Assembly: GCF_042431545.1 (NCBI RefSeq)
Contig: NZ_JBHLYX010000007.1
Length of the DNA: 64,000 bases
Origin: Pseudoalteromonas xiamenensis
Lineage (GTDB): Bacteria > Pseudomonadota > Gammaproteobacteria > Enterobacterales > Alteromonadaceae
Reading direction: 5' to 3' (one strand)
Part shown: piece after piece, positions 9,330-18,117 of the stretch
Layout of the letters: every line of letters begins with the position of its first letter
Numbering within the stretch: the first letter of the stretch is position 1
Made by a program: the position numbers and the translations under genes
Notes under the pieces: generated by a model
Seen by the model: the letters and a program-made list of their open reading frames with translations, nothing else
Told to the model about the DNA's origin: nothing
The model's database searches: none

Positions 9330-9893
9330 CTAGTAGGCGATAAAAAACAACCCCTTAGCCAATTTATGAGTGGGACTTTCAAATCGATGAGGCACTGAGG
9401 CGTTAAACGTAGTGAGCGTTTGCGGGGCAATCAGAATACTTTTATCCGCGATGTGAACCGTTAACGATCCTTCTTCCAACCAAACGTGTTTAACTGAACC
9501 CACATAGTTCGCCGAAAACATCGTTTTTCCAGGTTCTTTGAAATAAAACCGGTACACCTCAGTTGCGAAATGGCGCTGCTCATTTGCCAGTAAATGGCAA
9601 ACAAACACACTGTCTTTTTTACTGACGATATTACTCTCATCTGCTGAATTTGTACGTACGTTGAACGCTTGCTCAGGTGGCTGAACAAAATCGCCCAATG
9701 CAATATCCATCGCATGAGCTAGTTTGGCAAGAACGGCTAATGTAGGACTCGTTTTACTCGACTCAATTTGTGCAATCATCGATTTACTTACACCTGACCG
9801 CTCTGCAAGTGATTGTAAACTTTCTCCTTTTGCACTACGAAAGCTGCGAATAAAGCTACCTAAATATTCGAAGTTCAAGTCGTTATTACTCAT
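9330..9893 (-). CDS. XRE-family regulator with C-terminal cupin
   Basis: The protein has 187 residues. An N-terminal XRE helix-turn-helix (about 10-65; SLAERSGVSKSMIAQIESSKTSPT covers the recognition helix) is followed by a cupin sensor domain (about 110-185, with HVWLEEGSLTV and APQTLTTFNA). XRE-cupin proteins (the SutR/PuuR group) bind small metabolites in the cupin and often act on a neighbouring gene. The divergent SDR gene is the obvious target, and the intergenic region carries a perfect 12-bp palindrome. Ligand and sense of regulation are unknown. Confidence 0.88.
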   Translation of the reverse strand: MSNNDLNFEYLGSFIRSFRSAKGESLQSLAERSGVSKSMIAQIESSKTSPTLAVLAKLAHAMDIALGDFVQPPEQAFNVRTNSADESNIVSKKDSVFVCHLLANEQRHFATEVYRFYFKEPGKTMFSANYVGSVKHVWLEEGSLTVHIADKSILIAPQTLTTFNASVPHRFESPTHKLAKGLFFIAY

Positions 9894-9906
9894 TATTAGC
9901 TAATCC

Positions 9907-9937
9907 TTGATTGTTTATTCTTTTCATCCGCTATAAT
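9907..9937 (+). promoter_or_regulatory. candidate sigma70 promoter for the SDR gene
   Basis: A perfect TATAAT lies at 9932-9937 with TTGATT at 9907-9912 (19-bp spacing) or TTGTTT at 9911-9916 (15 bp). Spacing is off optimum in either reading. It points toward the SDR gene. Confidence 0.35.
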
Positions 9938-9965
9938 GGATTATTTCCCAGATATTGTAGACAGT

Positions 9966-9977
9966 TTCAACGTTGAA
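9966..9977. promoter_or_regulatory. candidate operator palindrome
   Basis: TTCAACGTTGAA is a perfect 12-bp palindrome between the divergent XRE-cupin and SDR genes, about 30 bp downstream of the candidate -10. That position suits a repressor. Assignment to the XRE protein is inferred. Confidence 0.4.
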
Positions 9978-10133
9978 TGCGACTCTTTATTTCATGTACT
10001 AGGGCTGTTGGACTGACATTTTCTTATCAGTTCGCCAATTGTTAACCAAACTACATGCCACATGGTGTGGCCTAATCTTGGTAAACATGCCCTCAGTGTG
10101 ACAACCAAAAATCATGAAAAAGGAATCAATGAC

Positions 10134-10880
10134 ATGAATACATTGTCTAAGCATATAGCAATTACTGGCGGAAATTCGGGTATTGGGTACGCCATCGCTA
10201 AGTTGTATCTCCAACAAGGACACCGCGTGTCCGTACTTAGCCGTCGTTTTGATGAACCTAATACATTGCAAAATGACTATCCTGACCAGTATCTATGTGT
10301 TGAAGGAGATGTGTCGAAGGTGGCTGACATTGAGCGTTTCTATAGTCACTGCGCATCAAAACAAGGAAAACTAGATTTTGTCGTTGCTAATGCAGGTATC
10401 GCAGTTCCGGAAGCCATATTAGACGTGACGGAAGAAAGCTTTCAAACGACTTTTGATATCAATGTCAAAGGTGTGTTTTTCACTGTCCAAAAAGCCCTTC
10501 CTCACTTAAACCGAAATGCTTCCGTCGTTCTAATTTCTTCGATCCAAGCCATTCGAGGTGCTGGCGTTTGGGCAGCTTACGGTGCGACAAAAGCCGCCGT
10601 GCGTTCACTGACTCGTTCTTTTGCGGCTGATTTAGGTAAACAAAGTATCCGAGTGAACTGCGTATCGCCTGGCGTGACGGAAACGCCTATTTTGAACAAA
10701 TTTGGATTTGATGATTCAACATTAACGGACATTTTGGGTCAGGTTAAAGCCGCGACGCCACTCGAACGCATTGGTACACCAGAAGAAATTGCAAAAACAG
10801 TCGCGTTCATCAATTCTGATGATGCCGCGTTTATTACTGGCGCGGACATTCATGTAGATGGTGGACTCGCTCAAATATAA
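10134..10880 (+). CDS. short-chain dehydrogenase/reductase (SDR)
   Basis: The protein has 248 residues, the classical SDR length. The nucleotide-binding TGGNSGIG (11-18) precedes ANAG (85-88), and the catalytic set is Ser136, Tyr149 and Lys153 in YGATK. The C-terminal ITGADIHVDGG is typical. The arginine after the second strand (SRR) hints at NADP(H), but this is not firm. I placed the start at the ATG at 10134, with AAGGA upstream, and dropped an in-frame extension to 10062 that has no homology. The substrate is unknown. It is divergent from the XRE-cupin regulator, its likely controller, and is followed by a strong terminator. Confidence 0.9.
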   Translation: MNTLSKHIAITGGNSGIGYAIAKLYLQQGHRVSVLSRRFDEPNTLQNDYPDQYLCVEGDVSKVADIERFYSHCASKQGKLDFVVANAGIAVPEAILDVTEESFQTTFDINVKGVFFTVQKALPHLNRNASVVLISSIQAIRGAGVWAAYGATKAAVRSLTRSFAADLGKQSIRVNCVSPGVTETPILNKFGFDDSTLTDILGQVKAATPLERIGTPEEIAKTVAFINSDDAAFITGADIHVDGGLAQI

Positions 10881-10931
10881 GCTTTGAGCCTCACCAAAAG
10901 GACATCAGACGTTAGAGTCTAAACACGTCTC

Positions 10932-10963
10932 AAAAGATGCACTCGTTTCCATGTGCATCTTTT
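10932..10963 (+). terminator. intrinsic terminator after SDR gene
   Basis: AAAAGATGCAC pairs perfectly with GTGCATCTTTT across a ten-base loop. It ends the SDR transcript and may also serve the convergent small HhH gene. Confidence 0.8.
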
Positions 10964-11017
10964 AAGCAGTTTATGTTTCATTTCAAAACCCATTGAATTC
11001 GCTTGCAAGTGGGGTCG

Positions 11018-11308
11018 TTAGTTTTTAGTCAAATGTTGCTTACGAATGTCAGTAAATGCCCACCAAGGTTTTGCCTCCTCACCAGACATAAAACGCGTTA
11101 TAGACATGAATACATCGATTACGCACGGATCATGACGAATATTGGTTATTTCACAAAGTCGTTCATACATTTCAAACGGGCATTGGCCAATGAGTTGACT
11201 CGGTTTATCAATACCAAGAAGCAATAAATCCTCAGCACTTGCTTTTCCAATGTTGGGCAGATCCGTTAACTTGACCACTTTCTCTCTTATCACTTTACTT
11301 GGGTTCAT
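11018..11308 (-). CDS. Cdd1-like helix-hairpin-helix protein
   Basis: This 96-residue protein resembles the 'pathogenicity locus' Cdd1 family (PF11731). A helix-hairpin-helix motif LTDLPNIGKASAEDLLLLGI sits near the N-terminus, and the C-terminal ITRFMSGEEAKPWWAFTDIRK is a family-typical tail. HhH motifs bind DNA non-specifically or join proteins; the real role of this family is not established. An ATG follows a TTG at 11311, and I take the ATG at 11308. It lies just downstream of the DUF6058 gene on the same strand with about 13 bases between, so they are probably co-transcribed. Confidence 0.75.
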   Translation of the reverse strand: MNPSKVIREKVVKLTDLPNIGKASAEDLLLLGIDKPSQLIGQCPFEMYERLCEITNIRHDPCVIDVFMSITRFMSGEEAKPWWAFTDIRKQHLTKN

Positions 11309-11321
11309 CAATAAACACTCA

Positions 11322-12005
11322 TTAAACCAAATATTTTGCTCTTACCCCATCGATGAGTCTATTACGAGAACTTCTTTCTCGCTCATGTGGCGCAAATTGC
11401 GCACTCACCGAATCCAAGAGGTCAACTGCCTGTTTGAGTTTTTGCTTATCTAAGTCACTTGTCACAGGGCCGAGTGTTAATGCATTGATGATTAGAATCG
11501 CTAACTCTTTCGCGGCAATGTCTTCTGGCAATCCCGACTGAGTACAAAGTCCATAAGTGCCGTTTAGAAAGTGCTGCCATTCCTGCTCAATATGTGAATC
11601 GAGCAATTCATTTACGTTCGGATGCGTACTTTCAAATCCCAATTTGTTCAAATTCTCTAATGTGTGTCGGTATCGGACTGCAAAACCTCGATAGACCGAT
11701 TTTTTATCACTCGCGGCATGCACGTGTTGAAGCCACTCAACATACCCTTTTGCAAAATATTCAATTGTGCCGTGTTCTAGATGCTCACCAAAAAAAGAAT
11801 GACAATCTAGATTAAGGTTCAACTTGTAAGAACACTTTGGGACGAGTCCGAACGCCTGATAGTTTCTAAGTTCTTCATCAGAAACTTGAGCCGCGCTGAG
11901 TAACTGGGTTTTATTTAAAAAATGTGTACAGAGATATTCCATTAATTCCATGTAGGCCGTATTCCTTGGATAATTTAACCAGTTAGATACGAGTTTAAGA
12001 TCCAA
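11322..12005 (-). CDS. DUF6058-like protein
   Basis: A 227-residue, mostly helical cytosolic protein that I match, with moderate certainty, to the DUF6058 group seen in marine gammaproteobacteria. NCBI labels that group 'natural product biosynthesis', but no biosynthetic gene lies nearby. Visible landmarks are YMELMEYLCTHFLNKTQLL, a region with an LNLDCHSFFGEH stretch, and a C-terminal basic ending with HERERSSRNRLIDG. There is no signal peptide or membrane segment. It is the first gene of a probable two-gene unit with the small HhH protein. Confidence 0.55.
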   Translation of the reverse strand: MDLKLVSNWLNYPRNTAYMELMEYLCTHFLNKTQLLSAAQVSDEELRNYQAFGLVPKCSYKLNLNLDCHSFFGEHLEHGTIEYFAKGYVEWLQHVHAASDKKSVYRGFAVRYRHTLENLNKLGFESTHPNVNELLDSHIEQEWQHFLNGTYGLCTQSGLPEDIAAKELAILIINALTLGPVTSDLDKQKLKQAVDLLDSVSAQFAPHERERSSRNRLIDGVRAKYLV

Positions 12006-12194
12006 ATGGATTTACAACCTAGTGAATCTAAAAATCGTGTTTAATTTTATAATGTTAAACCTTACATGATTTCTGCTGGGGCGCAAAGCGCTTACTAAAA
12101 TAGCGAATGGTTTGAACCTTATTAAAGGAAAAGAACAGATTGTTATAGTGTCTAATTTCACTATGTTGGCGACGTGAATGGCACTTGTGTGATG

Positions 12195-12974
12195 CTAATG
12201 ATCTCGAAAAGGTTGGCTGTAGGCCTGAATTAAGTCATTAATCATACCTTTATTGCGGCCAATCGCTTCGTTTAAATTCAAGATATCTTCAGCAGTAAAA
12301 ACATCATTGCGGAGGAGGTAGTGAACATTATTGTCATGCACAGGATAAGGTAACATGACGCCATCTTCAATTTGGTATTTCTTGAGCAACGCCCCACCTG
12401 AAATTTCATCTTCAATAAAGTAATCCACTCTTCCCATTGCAAGCAATCGAGCTCGTCTTGTGGCATTCGCGACTTCAACAATTTGCTTTTGATTTTCTGA
12501 GATCGCTTTTAGATGTTCAAATTCTTCACCATAGTATGAGCCGGTACTCACAGCAATACTTTCACCTCTGTCAAAAACTTGTGCGAGCGTTGTCGGTAAA
12601 TTGTCCTTAATTTTTCCAAACAACCGCATCCTCTCTTGACGATACGGGGCTGAAAAATGACCTAGTTTCGCTCTTTCTTTGGTGAAACTTGCCATCAACA
12701 CGAAATCTATATTCCCTTTTTGCAACTCCGTGAAACTGCGTGACGAAGATGGTAAGCGAACAAAATTAATACAAATGCCTATGTCCGAAAAGACCTGCTT
12801 TGCAATTTCAATTTCAAGTCCGGTGGTATGCGGTCCTTTGAAAATGACAAGCGGTGGCCAGTCAGAAGCTAAGCCGAGTTTGACCGTTCTAATGCACGGA
12901 TTCTTCGCATAGATTGGGGCAATAAAAAAAAGACATAAGATACTAATTAGCAGAGAAAATTTGCGCTTTATCAA
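12195..12974 (-). CDS. periplasmic amino-acid-binding-like protein (SBP_bac_3), copy 2
   Basis: A 259-residue exported protein with a signal peptide (SLLISILCLFFIAPIYA) and a type II periplasmic binding fold of the SBP_bac_3 family: VKLGLASDWPPL, TGLEIEIAKQVF, and a DFVLMASFTKERA hinge region. The start is a TTG at 12974, supported by GAGGAG six bases before it. It is a tandem paralogue of the gene immediately upstream, sharing SYYGEE, QERMRLF and YFIEDEISG. No ABC permease or ATPase is nearby, so it is an orphan binding protein. Uptake with a distant transporter, or a sensor partner, are both possible. Confidence 0.8.
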   Translation of the reverse strand: MIKRKFSLLISILCLFFIAPIYAKNPCIRTVKLGLASDWPPLVIFKGPHTTGLEIEIAKQVFSDIGICINFVRLPSSSRSFTELQKGNIDFVLMASFTKERAKLGHFSAPYRQERMRLFGKIKDNLPTTLAQVFDRGESIAVSTGSYYGEEFEHLKAISENQKQIVEVANATRRARLLAMGRVDYFIEDEISGGALLKKYQIEDGVMLPYPVHDNNVHYLLRNDVFTAEDILNLNEAIGRNKGMINDLIQAYSQPFRDH

Positions 12975-12985
12975 TCACAACTCCT

Positions 12986-13753
12986 CTAATGGGTTGGGCT
13001 CTCAACCGTTGTCGAAATGTATTTTGCTTCCAACGTTTTGAAGTAAGGCCGTTGTCTCTCAATTGCTTCATTGATGGCATCGACCTGTTCTTTTGAGAAT
13101 GAACGCCGTCCAAGCATAAAATGAATTGCGTTATCATTGACGATGTAACTGTGAAGCTTTATTTGGTTGTAGCCCTTTTGCTTGGCAAAATATAGACCAG
13201 ATATTTCATCTTCTATCAGGTAATTTACTCGCCCAAGAACGACCATTTGCATTCTTCTATCCAAACTCGCGACTTCGAACAGACGTTTCCGATACCAATC
13301 AATTCTTAATATTTCGGCCAGTTCTTCACCATAATAGGCACCAGGATTAGCGGTGAAAATATTGTCCCCTGCGAATAACTCACTTAAGTTCTTGGCAGAC
13401 TCATCAGGGGTGACAGAAAACAGCCTCATCCGCTCTCGTCGGTATGGTATTGAGAAATAGGCAATTTCTGCCCGTTCAGTATTAAAACTAGCCGAAGGTA
13501 GTACATCGACCAGCCCTTTTTCCAATTCATTTAAACCTCGAGCTGACGAAGGAAGTTTAATAAATTCGTAGCAAAGTCCAGCACTTCTCAGAATCGCTTC
13601 TGTCACTTCAATATCTAAACCATAAGGTATGTCATTAAGGTACATAACATAAGGAGGCCAATTAGTGCCAATACCCACTTTATAGATACGACCACAATCA
13701 GCTTGAGCACTCATACTGACAAAAAACAAAATAAAATAAATTAGATACCGCAC
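12986..13753 (-). CDS. periplasmic amino-acid-binding-like protein (SBP_bac_3), copy 1
   Basis: This 255-residue protein has a short signal peptide (YLIYFILFFVSMSAQA) and the SBP_bac_3 fold (KVGIGTNWPPYVM, GLDIEVTEAILR, DVLPSASFNTERA). The start is GTG. It lies 11 bases upstream of its paralogue, and the two share RRERMRLF, AYYGEEL and YLIEDEISG, so they arose by tandem duplication and form one transcript. Ligands probably differ, since the hinge residues and second-lobe loops have diverged. No transporter genes are adjacent. Confidence 0.8.
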   Translation of the reverse strand: MRYLIYFILFFVSMSAQADCGRIYKVGIGTNWPPYVMYLNDIPYGLDIEVTEAILRSAGLCYEFIKLPSSARGLNELEKGLVDVLPSASFNTERAEIAYFSIPYRRERMRLFSVTPDESAKNLSELFAGDNIFTANPGAYYGEELAEILRIDWYRKRLFEVASLDRRMQMVVLGRVNYLIEDEISGLYFAKQKGYNQIKLHSYIVNDNAIHFMLGRRSFSKEQVDAINEAIERQRPYFKTLEAKYISTTVESPTH

Positions 13754-13921
13754 GCTGATCCTAAATTGTCAGTAACTTCACGCTAAAGTATGGTTGAGAA
13801 AACCAAAATTTAAAGCAACGCCTCTAGCAATATAACAATCTTGGCCCTTCGTCAATAATTGGAAAGCAAACTGTGAACTATTTGTATACCTGAGAATCTG
13901 TTTTGCGCATTTGAATGCAAG

Positions 13922-13952
13922 AAAGCACCACGTAGTAGGACGTGGTGCTTTT
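13922..13952 (-). terminator. hairpin terminator after the chitin operon
   Basis: AAAGCACCACG pairs with CGTGGTGCTTT across an eight-base loop. It lies 20 bases after the ChiA-like stop codon; the T-run on the minus strand is short. Confidence 0.7.
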
Positions 13953-13971
13953 GATTATGAAGGGAAATTAA

Positions 13972-16587
13972 TTATTTTGCCCAAACAGATGCAACACCAG
14001 GTTCTTCACCTTTTGTCCACCATTGTGCAGTATACACTTCGCCATTGTGTGTGACTTTATCGCCAGCAACATAGACAAGGTCAGCTCGCCAATCGCGTAC
14101 TTGACCATCTGATGGGATCACTTCTTCCCATGGACCACCTTGGTCTGGACGATCGCCTTGAGTCCACCATTTTGCCTTATACTCAACACCATTGTATTTA
14201 ACCACATCACCTGTGTTGTAAACCGCGGTTGCGCTCCATGTTGTATCGCCACCTGACACAACGTTTTTCACTGTTACGTCAAAGCTGCGCGTGGTGGTTG
14301 CTTTACCGTCAGATACTGCCACTGAAACGGTGTACGTGGTATCAGCTGAAACATCCGAAGCGGTGAGAGAAATAGAAGCACCAGAACCTGTAACTGTCAG
14401 GCCTGATGGTACATTCCATGTGTACGTTAGCGCATCATTATCTGCATCTGACGCCACTACGTTCACTGTAACGGACTTACCTTCGTCAACAGACACGTTG
14501 GCAATTGCATCAACGACTGGCGCATTGTTTTGCTGTGTCCCATCTCCTTTTACCATAACGGTAACTTGCTTAGATACAGATGCTTTTCCATCTGACACAG
14601 TGACTGTAAGCGTGTAATTAGAGTCAACAGAGACAGAAGGAGCAGTAACGCTGACCGTTGCAGTATTGCCACCAGAAAGCACAAGCGCACTATCCGCAGA
14701 CCATGAATAAGTAAGCGGATCATTGTCTTTATCCGTTGCGCTAGCCTGAACATTCACACTGCCAGCAGAATCAACGGATACACTAGCAGGAACTGTAACA
14801 ACAGGTTTGTTGTTTGAGTTTACTGGACCACCTAAACCTTCATGCATTGCGTTTAAGATATCGCCGTTATCCGCATCGATTTCCCACGCAAATAGGCCAC
14901 CTAAACCCAGACTGCGCGCATATTGACCTTTCGCCTTCGCTGAGCGAGGACTATCGTAGGAAATAAGCTTGCCTGTTGAACGGTTCCAGACATACGCGCC
15001 TTCTGCCATTTCATCATAGCCAACTTCAAAACCATTAATGCCAGTGCCGGATGCACCAATCATATATGACTTGATACCTTTATAATCAATAACACCAGCT
15101 TCCCAAACACCTTGTGCAGTTGTACCGGTGAGTTTGCCATTACCCGGTGCAGTCATCGGGTTGTCCGGATCCGTCGCGTTAGCAGGGTAAACGCCTTCCC
15201 AACCACGACCGTACATTGCCGTACCAAGAACAATCTTCTTCGGATCAACACCCTGTTTCAGCATCAATTGCATTGCATTGTCGGCAGTGTAAGCCGGCCC
15301 CTTACGTGGTTCACCTTTGTCATCTAGGCCTGTGCCATTACACTCACCAACTGACATATGCGAACCGCAATAAATTGCTGTTTGGTGACCCGTTACATTG
15401 TTCCAACCACCATAAAAGTCATAGGTCATCGCAAAAATGTGGTCCATATGTTGCGACGCTTGTAAATAGTCGACGTCTTCAATCTTGTCGTAACCCACAC
15501 CAATTGCTGAGGTAAGCTGATATTTTTTGCCTACTTCACCTTCCAATTCATTTAACATTGCACGCAATTCTTGCATCAAGGCGACATAAGCTGGGCCATC
15601 GTTAACCGGATCACCGAGGTTACCATTAGGACCACCACCACCAGGGAATTCCCAGTCAATGTCTACACCGTCATAGAACTTCCACGTTTTTAGGAATTGT
15701 TTTACAGACGCAACAAAGACATCGCGGTTTTTCTTTTCTGTAAAACCGTGGAATGGATCAGACAATGTCCAACCACCTACCGACGGTAGAATTTTAAGGT
15801 CTGGATAGCGTTGTTTAAGTGCCATTAACTGTGAGTAAGTACCACGGATTGGATCGTTTGCATCCACGCCTGGCATTGATTTTTGAATTGCCGCCCACGG
15901 GTCATGAATCGCAACTTCATAATCTGCAGAGTCCGCACAGGCCTTTTGCAATGCACGCCAGCTATTGCCGTTTTCAATTTCTTTCAATGATTCATTTGGA
16001 CCACAAATAGGAATAAATCCGTACAAAATGTGTGTGAGGTTTTGCGCAGGGACTTTAGTCACATCAAAATTGCGACCATAGATGCCCCACTCAACAAAAT
16101 ATGCGCCTACAACCGTATCTGCAGACGTACCATAGTTTCCATTGTTCGGATCGACGTTCATTGGAAGTGGCGCGAGGTGTCCACCATCCGTATCCGCAAT
16201 GACGATATCTTTGGCATCACTGCGCGCACATCCTGTGTCATCGCAGAGCTCCAAAAACAGTTGATGACGGCCTGACTTTTGATAAGGGAAGGTAATCGTT
16301 CCACTTTTTGTGCCAGCCGCTAAGCTACCTTCATTTACTAGTGTGTCATCAAAATAGACTTTGTAAGCGTTACCGCCTGTACCACTCCAAGCATTCCACT
16401 TAATTGAAATATCGACAGTATCTTTTGCTTTCACCAACTGTTTGTATGAACCTTGTCCATCCAAATTGACCTCAACAAACGAATACAATTGAGGTTGCCA
16501 ATCGATACTTGGCGCAGCTGGTGCTGCGGAAGCGGTTGTGCTCATCAGTGCGAGACCGACTGCACAGCTTAACATTTTTAATTTCAT
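13972..16587 (-). CDS. chiA: GH18 chitinase A (ChiA-type) with PKD and CBM5/12 modules
   Basis: This is an 871-residue secreted chitinase. In order: signal peptide (1-21), ChiA-type N-terminal FnIII-like domain (about 22-135), GH18 catalytic barrel (about 155-585), two PKD-like domains (about 595-680 and 690-775), and two CBM5/12 chitin-binding modules (about 783-823 and 831-870, each with the WWT core). The catalytic DxxDxDxE is D306-D309-D311-E313, with E313 the acid; the following GGGGPNGNLGDPV and the insertion domain mark a Serratia ChiA-like processive exo-type enzyme. It is the last gene of the leftward three-gene chitin operon, 59 bases after the LPMO gene, and is followed by a hairpin terminator. 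Confidence 0.93.
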   Translation of the reverse strand: MKLKMLSCAVGLALMSTTASAAPAAPSIDWQPQLYSFVEVNLDGQGSYKQLVKAKDTVDISIKWNAWSGTGGNAYKVYFDDTLVNEGSLAAGTKSGTITFPYQKSGRHQLFLELCDDTGCARSDAKDIVIADTDGGHLAPLPMNVDPNNGNYGTSADTVVGAYFVEWGIYGRNFDVTKVPAQNLTHILYGFIPICGPNESLKEIENGNSWRALQKACADSADYEVAIHDPWAAIQKSMPGVDANDPIRGTYSQLMALKQRYPDLKILPSVGGWTLSDPFHGFTEKKNRDVFVASVKQFLKTWKFYDGVDIDWEFPGGGGPNGNLGDPVNDGPAYVALMQELRAMLNELEGEVGKKYQLTSAIGVGYDKIEDVDYLQASQHMDHIFAMTYDFYGGWNNVTGHQTAIYCGSHMSVGECNGTGLDDKGEPRKGPAYTADNAMQLMLKQGVDPKKIVLGTAMYGRGWEGVYPANATDPDNPMTAPGNGKLTGTTAQGVWEAGVIDYKGIKSYMIGASGTGINGFEVGYDEMAEGAYVWNRSTGKLISYDSPRSAKAKGQYARSLGLGGLFAWEIDADNGDILNAMHEGLGGPVNSNNKPVVTVPASVSVDSAGSVNVQASATDKDNDPLTYSWSADSALVLSGGNTATVSVTAPSVSVDSNYTLTVTVSDGKASVSKQVTVMVKGDGTQQNNAPVVDAIANVSVDEGKSVTVNVVASDADNDALTYTWNVPSGLTVTGSGASISLTASDVSADTTYTVSVAVSDGKATTTRSFDVTVKNVVSGGDTTWSATAVYNTGDVVKYNGVEYKAKWWTQGDRPDQGGPWEEVIPSDGQVRDWRADLVYVAGDKVTHNGEVYTAQWWTKGEEPGVASVWAK

Positions 16588-16646
16588 GGTTTAGACCTTC
16601 TACATGTTGTAACCAAACCCTATGGGCGGTTGTTTTTTAATAATAT

Positions 16647-18068
16647 TTATATTGCTTTCCAAACTTGGGCTTTGTCAGGTTGTTCACCCTGTGTCCACCA
16701 TTTGGCTTCATATCGCTTACCGTTGTAAATTACCTGGTCGCCGCCCCAATACACTTTGGTTGCAGACCAGATTGGTAAAGATTGGTCCGTATTGGTAATG
16801 GTCACCGCAATGTCTTTTGAGGTTTCCAATTCACCATCCGACACCGTCACTCGAATCGTACTTTGTGTGTCTTTATCCACGCTGGCGGCATTGACTGTGA
16901 CCGTTGCGCCGACGCCCGTTACGGATAACGGTGCTGAGGTTTCATAGCGATAGGTTAATTCCGATTGCTCATCATCAAAGGCATGAACATGCAAAGACAC
17001 GGAGCCATTTTCATCTACCAAAATAGGGTCTGGTTGATGCACGACTGGGGGCGTATTTGGCGTAGGGACCTGAATTGTAAGATTATAGGTATGCTCTGCA
17101 TCCGTGACGTAAACTTCATTACTCAGTAATTGGGCTGGGTCAAACTCAATGTCTCCATTTGCGTTTTTAATTCCCACCTTAACCCATTGGCTAAAATTGA
17201 GATTTAGCATTTCGGCAAGTGTCGTCGCCCAACGTTGCACGTTGTCGTTATTGATATTCAGGGATTGACTAACGATTTCTTGTCCTGAACCATCAAATAC
17301 ACGAGCCCATACTTTATCGTCTATTTTTGGCTGTTGAGAAGCAGTCACAAAATAACCCGCTTTATGCCACGTCGGTGCTGTAGCATCTTGTACTATATGA
17401 ACATCACTACAGTTGTAAAATCCTTCACCAACAACATCAATTCGCTGCCAACGCGTGTACAAAATCGCATCCCCTTGACGGTCTTTCGGAATGTCTATTG
17501 TCATGTTGTAGTAACGTTTTCCGCTTGGATCTTTAACGAACTCAAGATTGCCGAACTCAGAAATGAGATCGAGATCTTGCCAACGGAGTTCGTCTGTAGC
17601 TGGATTAAACGAAGGCTTAGTGAGGTAAATCTTCCAGAAACTTGGATTGTGAGGTGTGGTTGCATTCCATTTAATCGTCACTTGCCCTTTTTCATTAGGT
17701 GTTACGACCGTTTTTTGCCACTCTGTAGAGGGTAAGTTGATCCCTCTTTTTTGCTTATCTCCCGCACTACACAACTGCCCATCTGGTATGTTCGCTTCTA
17801 CCGCTGCTTGATTGCGATAGTCTGCAGTATTCACTGAAAACTCGTGTTCCTGAGTAAATTGAACGTAACCGGACTCCAGAAATGCTGCACGACACGCTAA
17901 GTTAGGGATATTCGAACCATCTTCTGGCCACCAATAACCACCTTGAGCCTCGCAAATCGATTGTCTAGCTTTTGGAAAATCGAGATAGCCATGTGCCGCA
18001 ACATTCACACTTGCAACCGTCGCACACAAACCTAACATCGAGAAAGAAACCTTTACATGTTGTTTCAT
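16647..18068 (-). CDS. AA10 lytic polysaccharide monooxygenase with CBM5/12
   Basis: This 473-residue protein has a signal peptide ending VNVAA, which exposes His26 as the mature N-terminus (HGYLDFPKAR). His26 and His140 (TPHNPSFW) form the copper histidine brace, and the Phe of EGFYNCSD is the usual axial residue. After the AA10 domain (26-230) come a GbpA2-like module (about 235-335), a PKD/Ig-like domain (about 340-425) and a CBM5/12 module (about 430-473, AKWWTQGEQPDK). The enzyme cleaves crystalline chitin oxidatively and helps the two flanking GH18 enzymes. In Pseudoalteromonas the gene is often called cbp. AGGAG precedes the ATG, just after an intercistronic hairpin. Confidence 0.93.
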   Translation of the reverse strand: MKQHVKVSFSMLGLCATVASVNVAAHGYLDFPKARQSICEAQGGYWWPEDGSNIPNLACRAAFLESGYVQFTQEHEFSVNTADYRNQAAVEANIPDGQLCSAGDKQKRGINLPSTEWQKTVVTPNEKGQVTIKWNATTPHNPSFWKIYLTKPSFNPATDELRWQDLDLISEFGNLEFVKDPSGKRYYNMTIDIPKDRQGDAILYTRWQRIDVVGEGFYNCSDVHIVQDATAPTWHKAGYFVTASQQPKIDDKVWARVFDGSGQEIVSQSLNINNDNVQRWATTLAEMLNLNFSQWVKVGIKNANGDIEFDPAQLLSNEVYVTDAEHTYNLTIQVPTPNTPPVVHQPDPILVDENGSVSLHVHAFDDEQSELTYRYETSAPLSVTGVGATVTVNAASVDKDTQSTIRVTVSDGELETSKDIAVTITNTDQSLPIWSATKVYWGGDQVIYNGKRYEAKWWTQGEQPDKAQVWKAI

Positions 18069-18082
18069 AGCAATCTCCTAAA

Positions 18083-18100
18083 AGGGAGGTTGCCCTCCCT
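18083..18100 (-). other. intercistronic hairpin upstream of the LPMO start
   Basis: AGGGAGG and CCTCCCT form a seven-bp GC-rich stem with a four-base loop, between the ChiC-like stop and the LPMO ribosome site. It lacks a T-run, so an mRNA-processing or stability role is more likely than termination. Confidence 0.5.
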
Positions 18101-18117
18101 ATTGGGTGTGTTTCTGA

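Noticed and set aside
14291..14617. 108-codon frame on the plus strand inside chiA
   Set aside because: Antisense shadow of the PKD-like repeats; no ribosome site and no homology.
17334..17735. 133-codon frame on the plus strand inside the LPMO gene
   Set aside because: Antisense shadow; the LPMO frame is certain.
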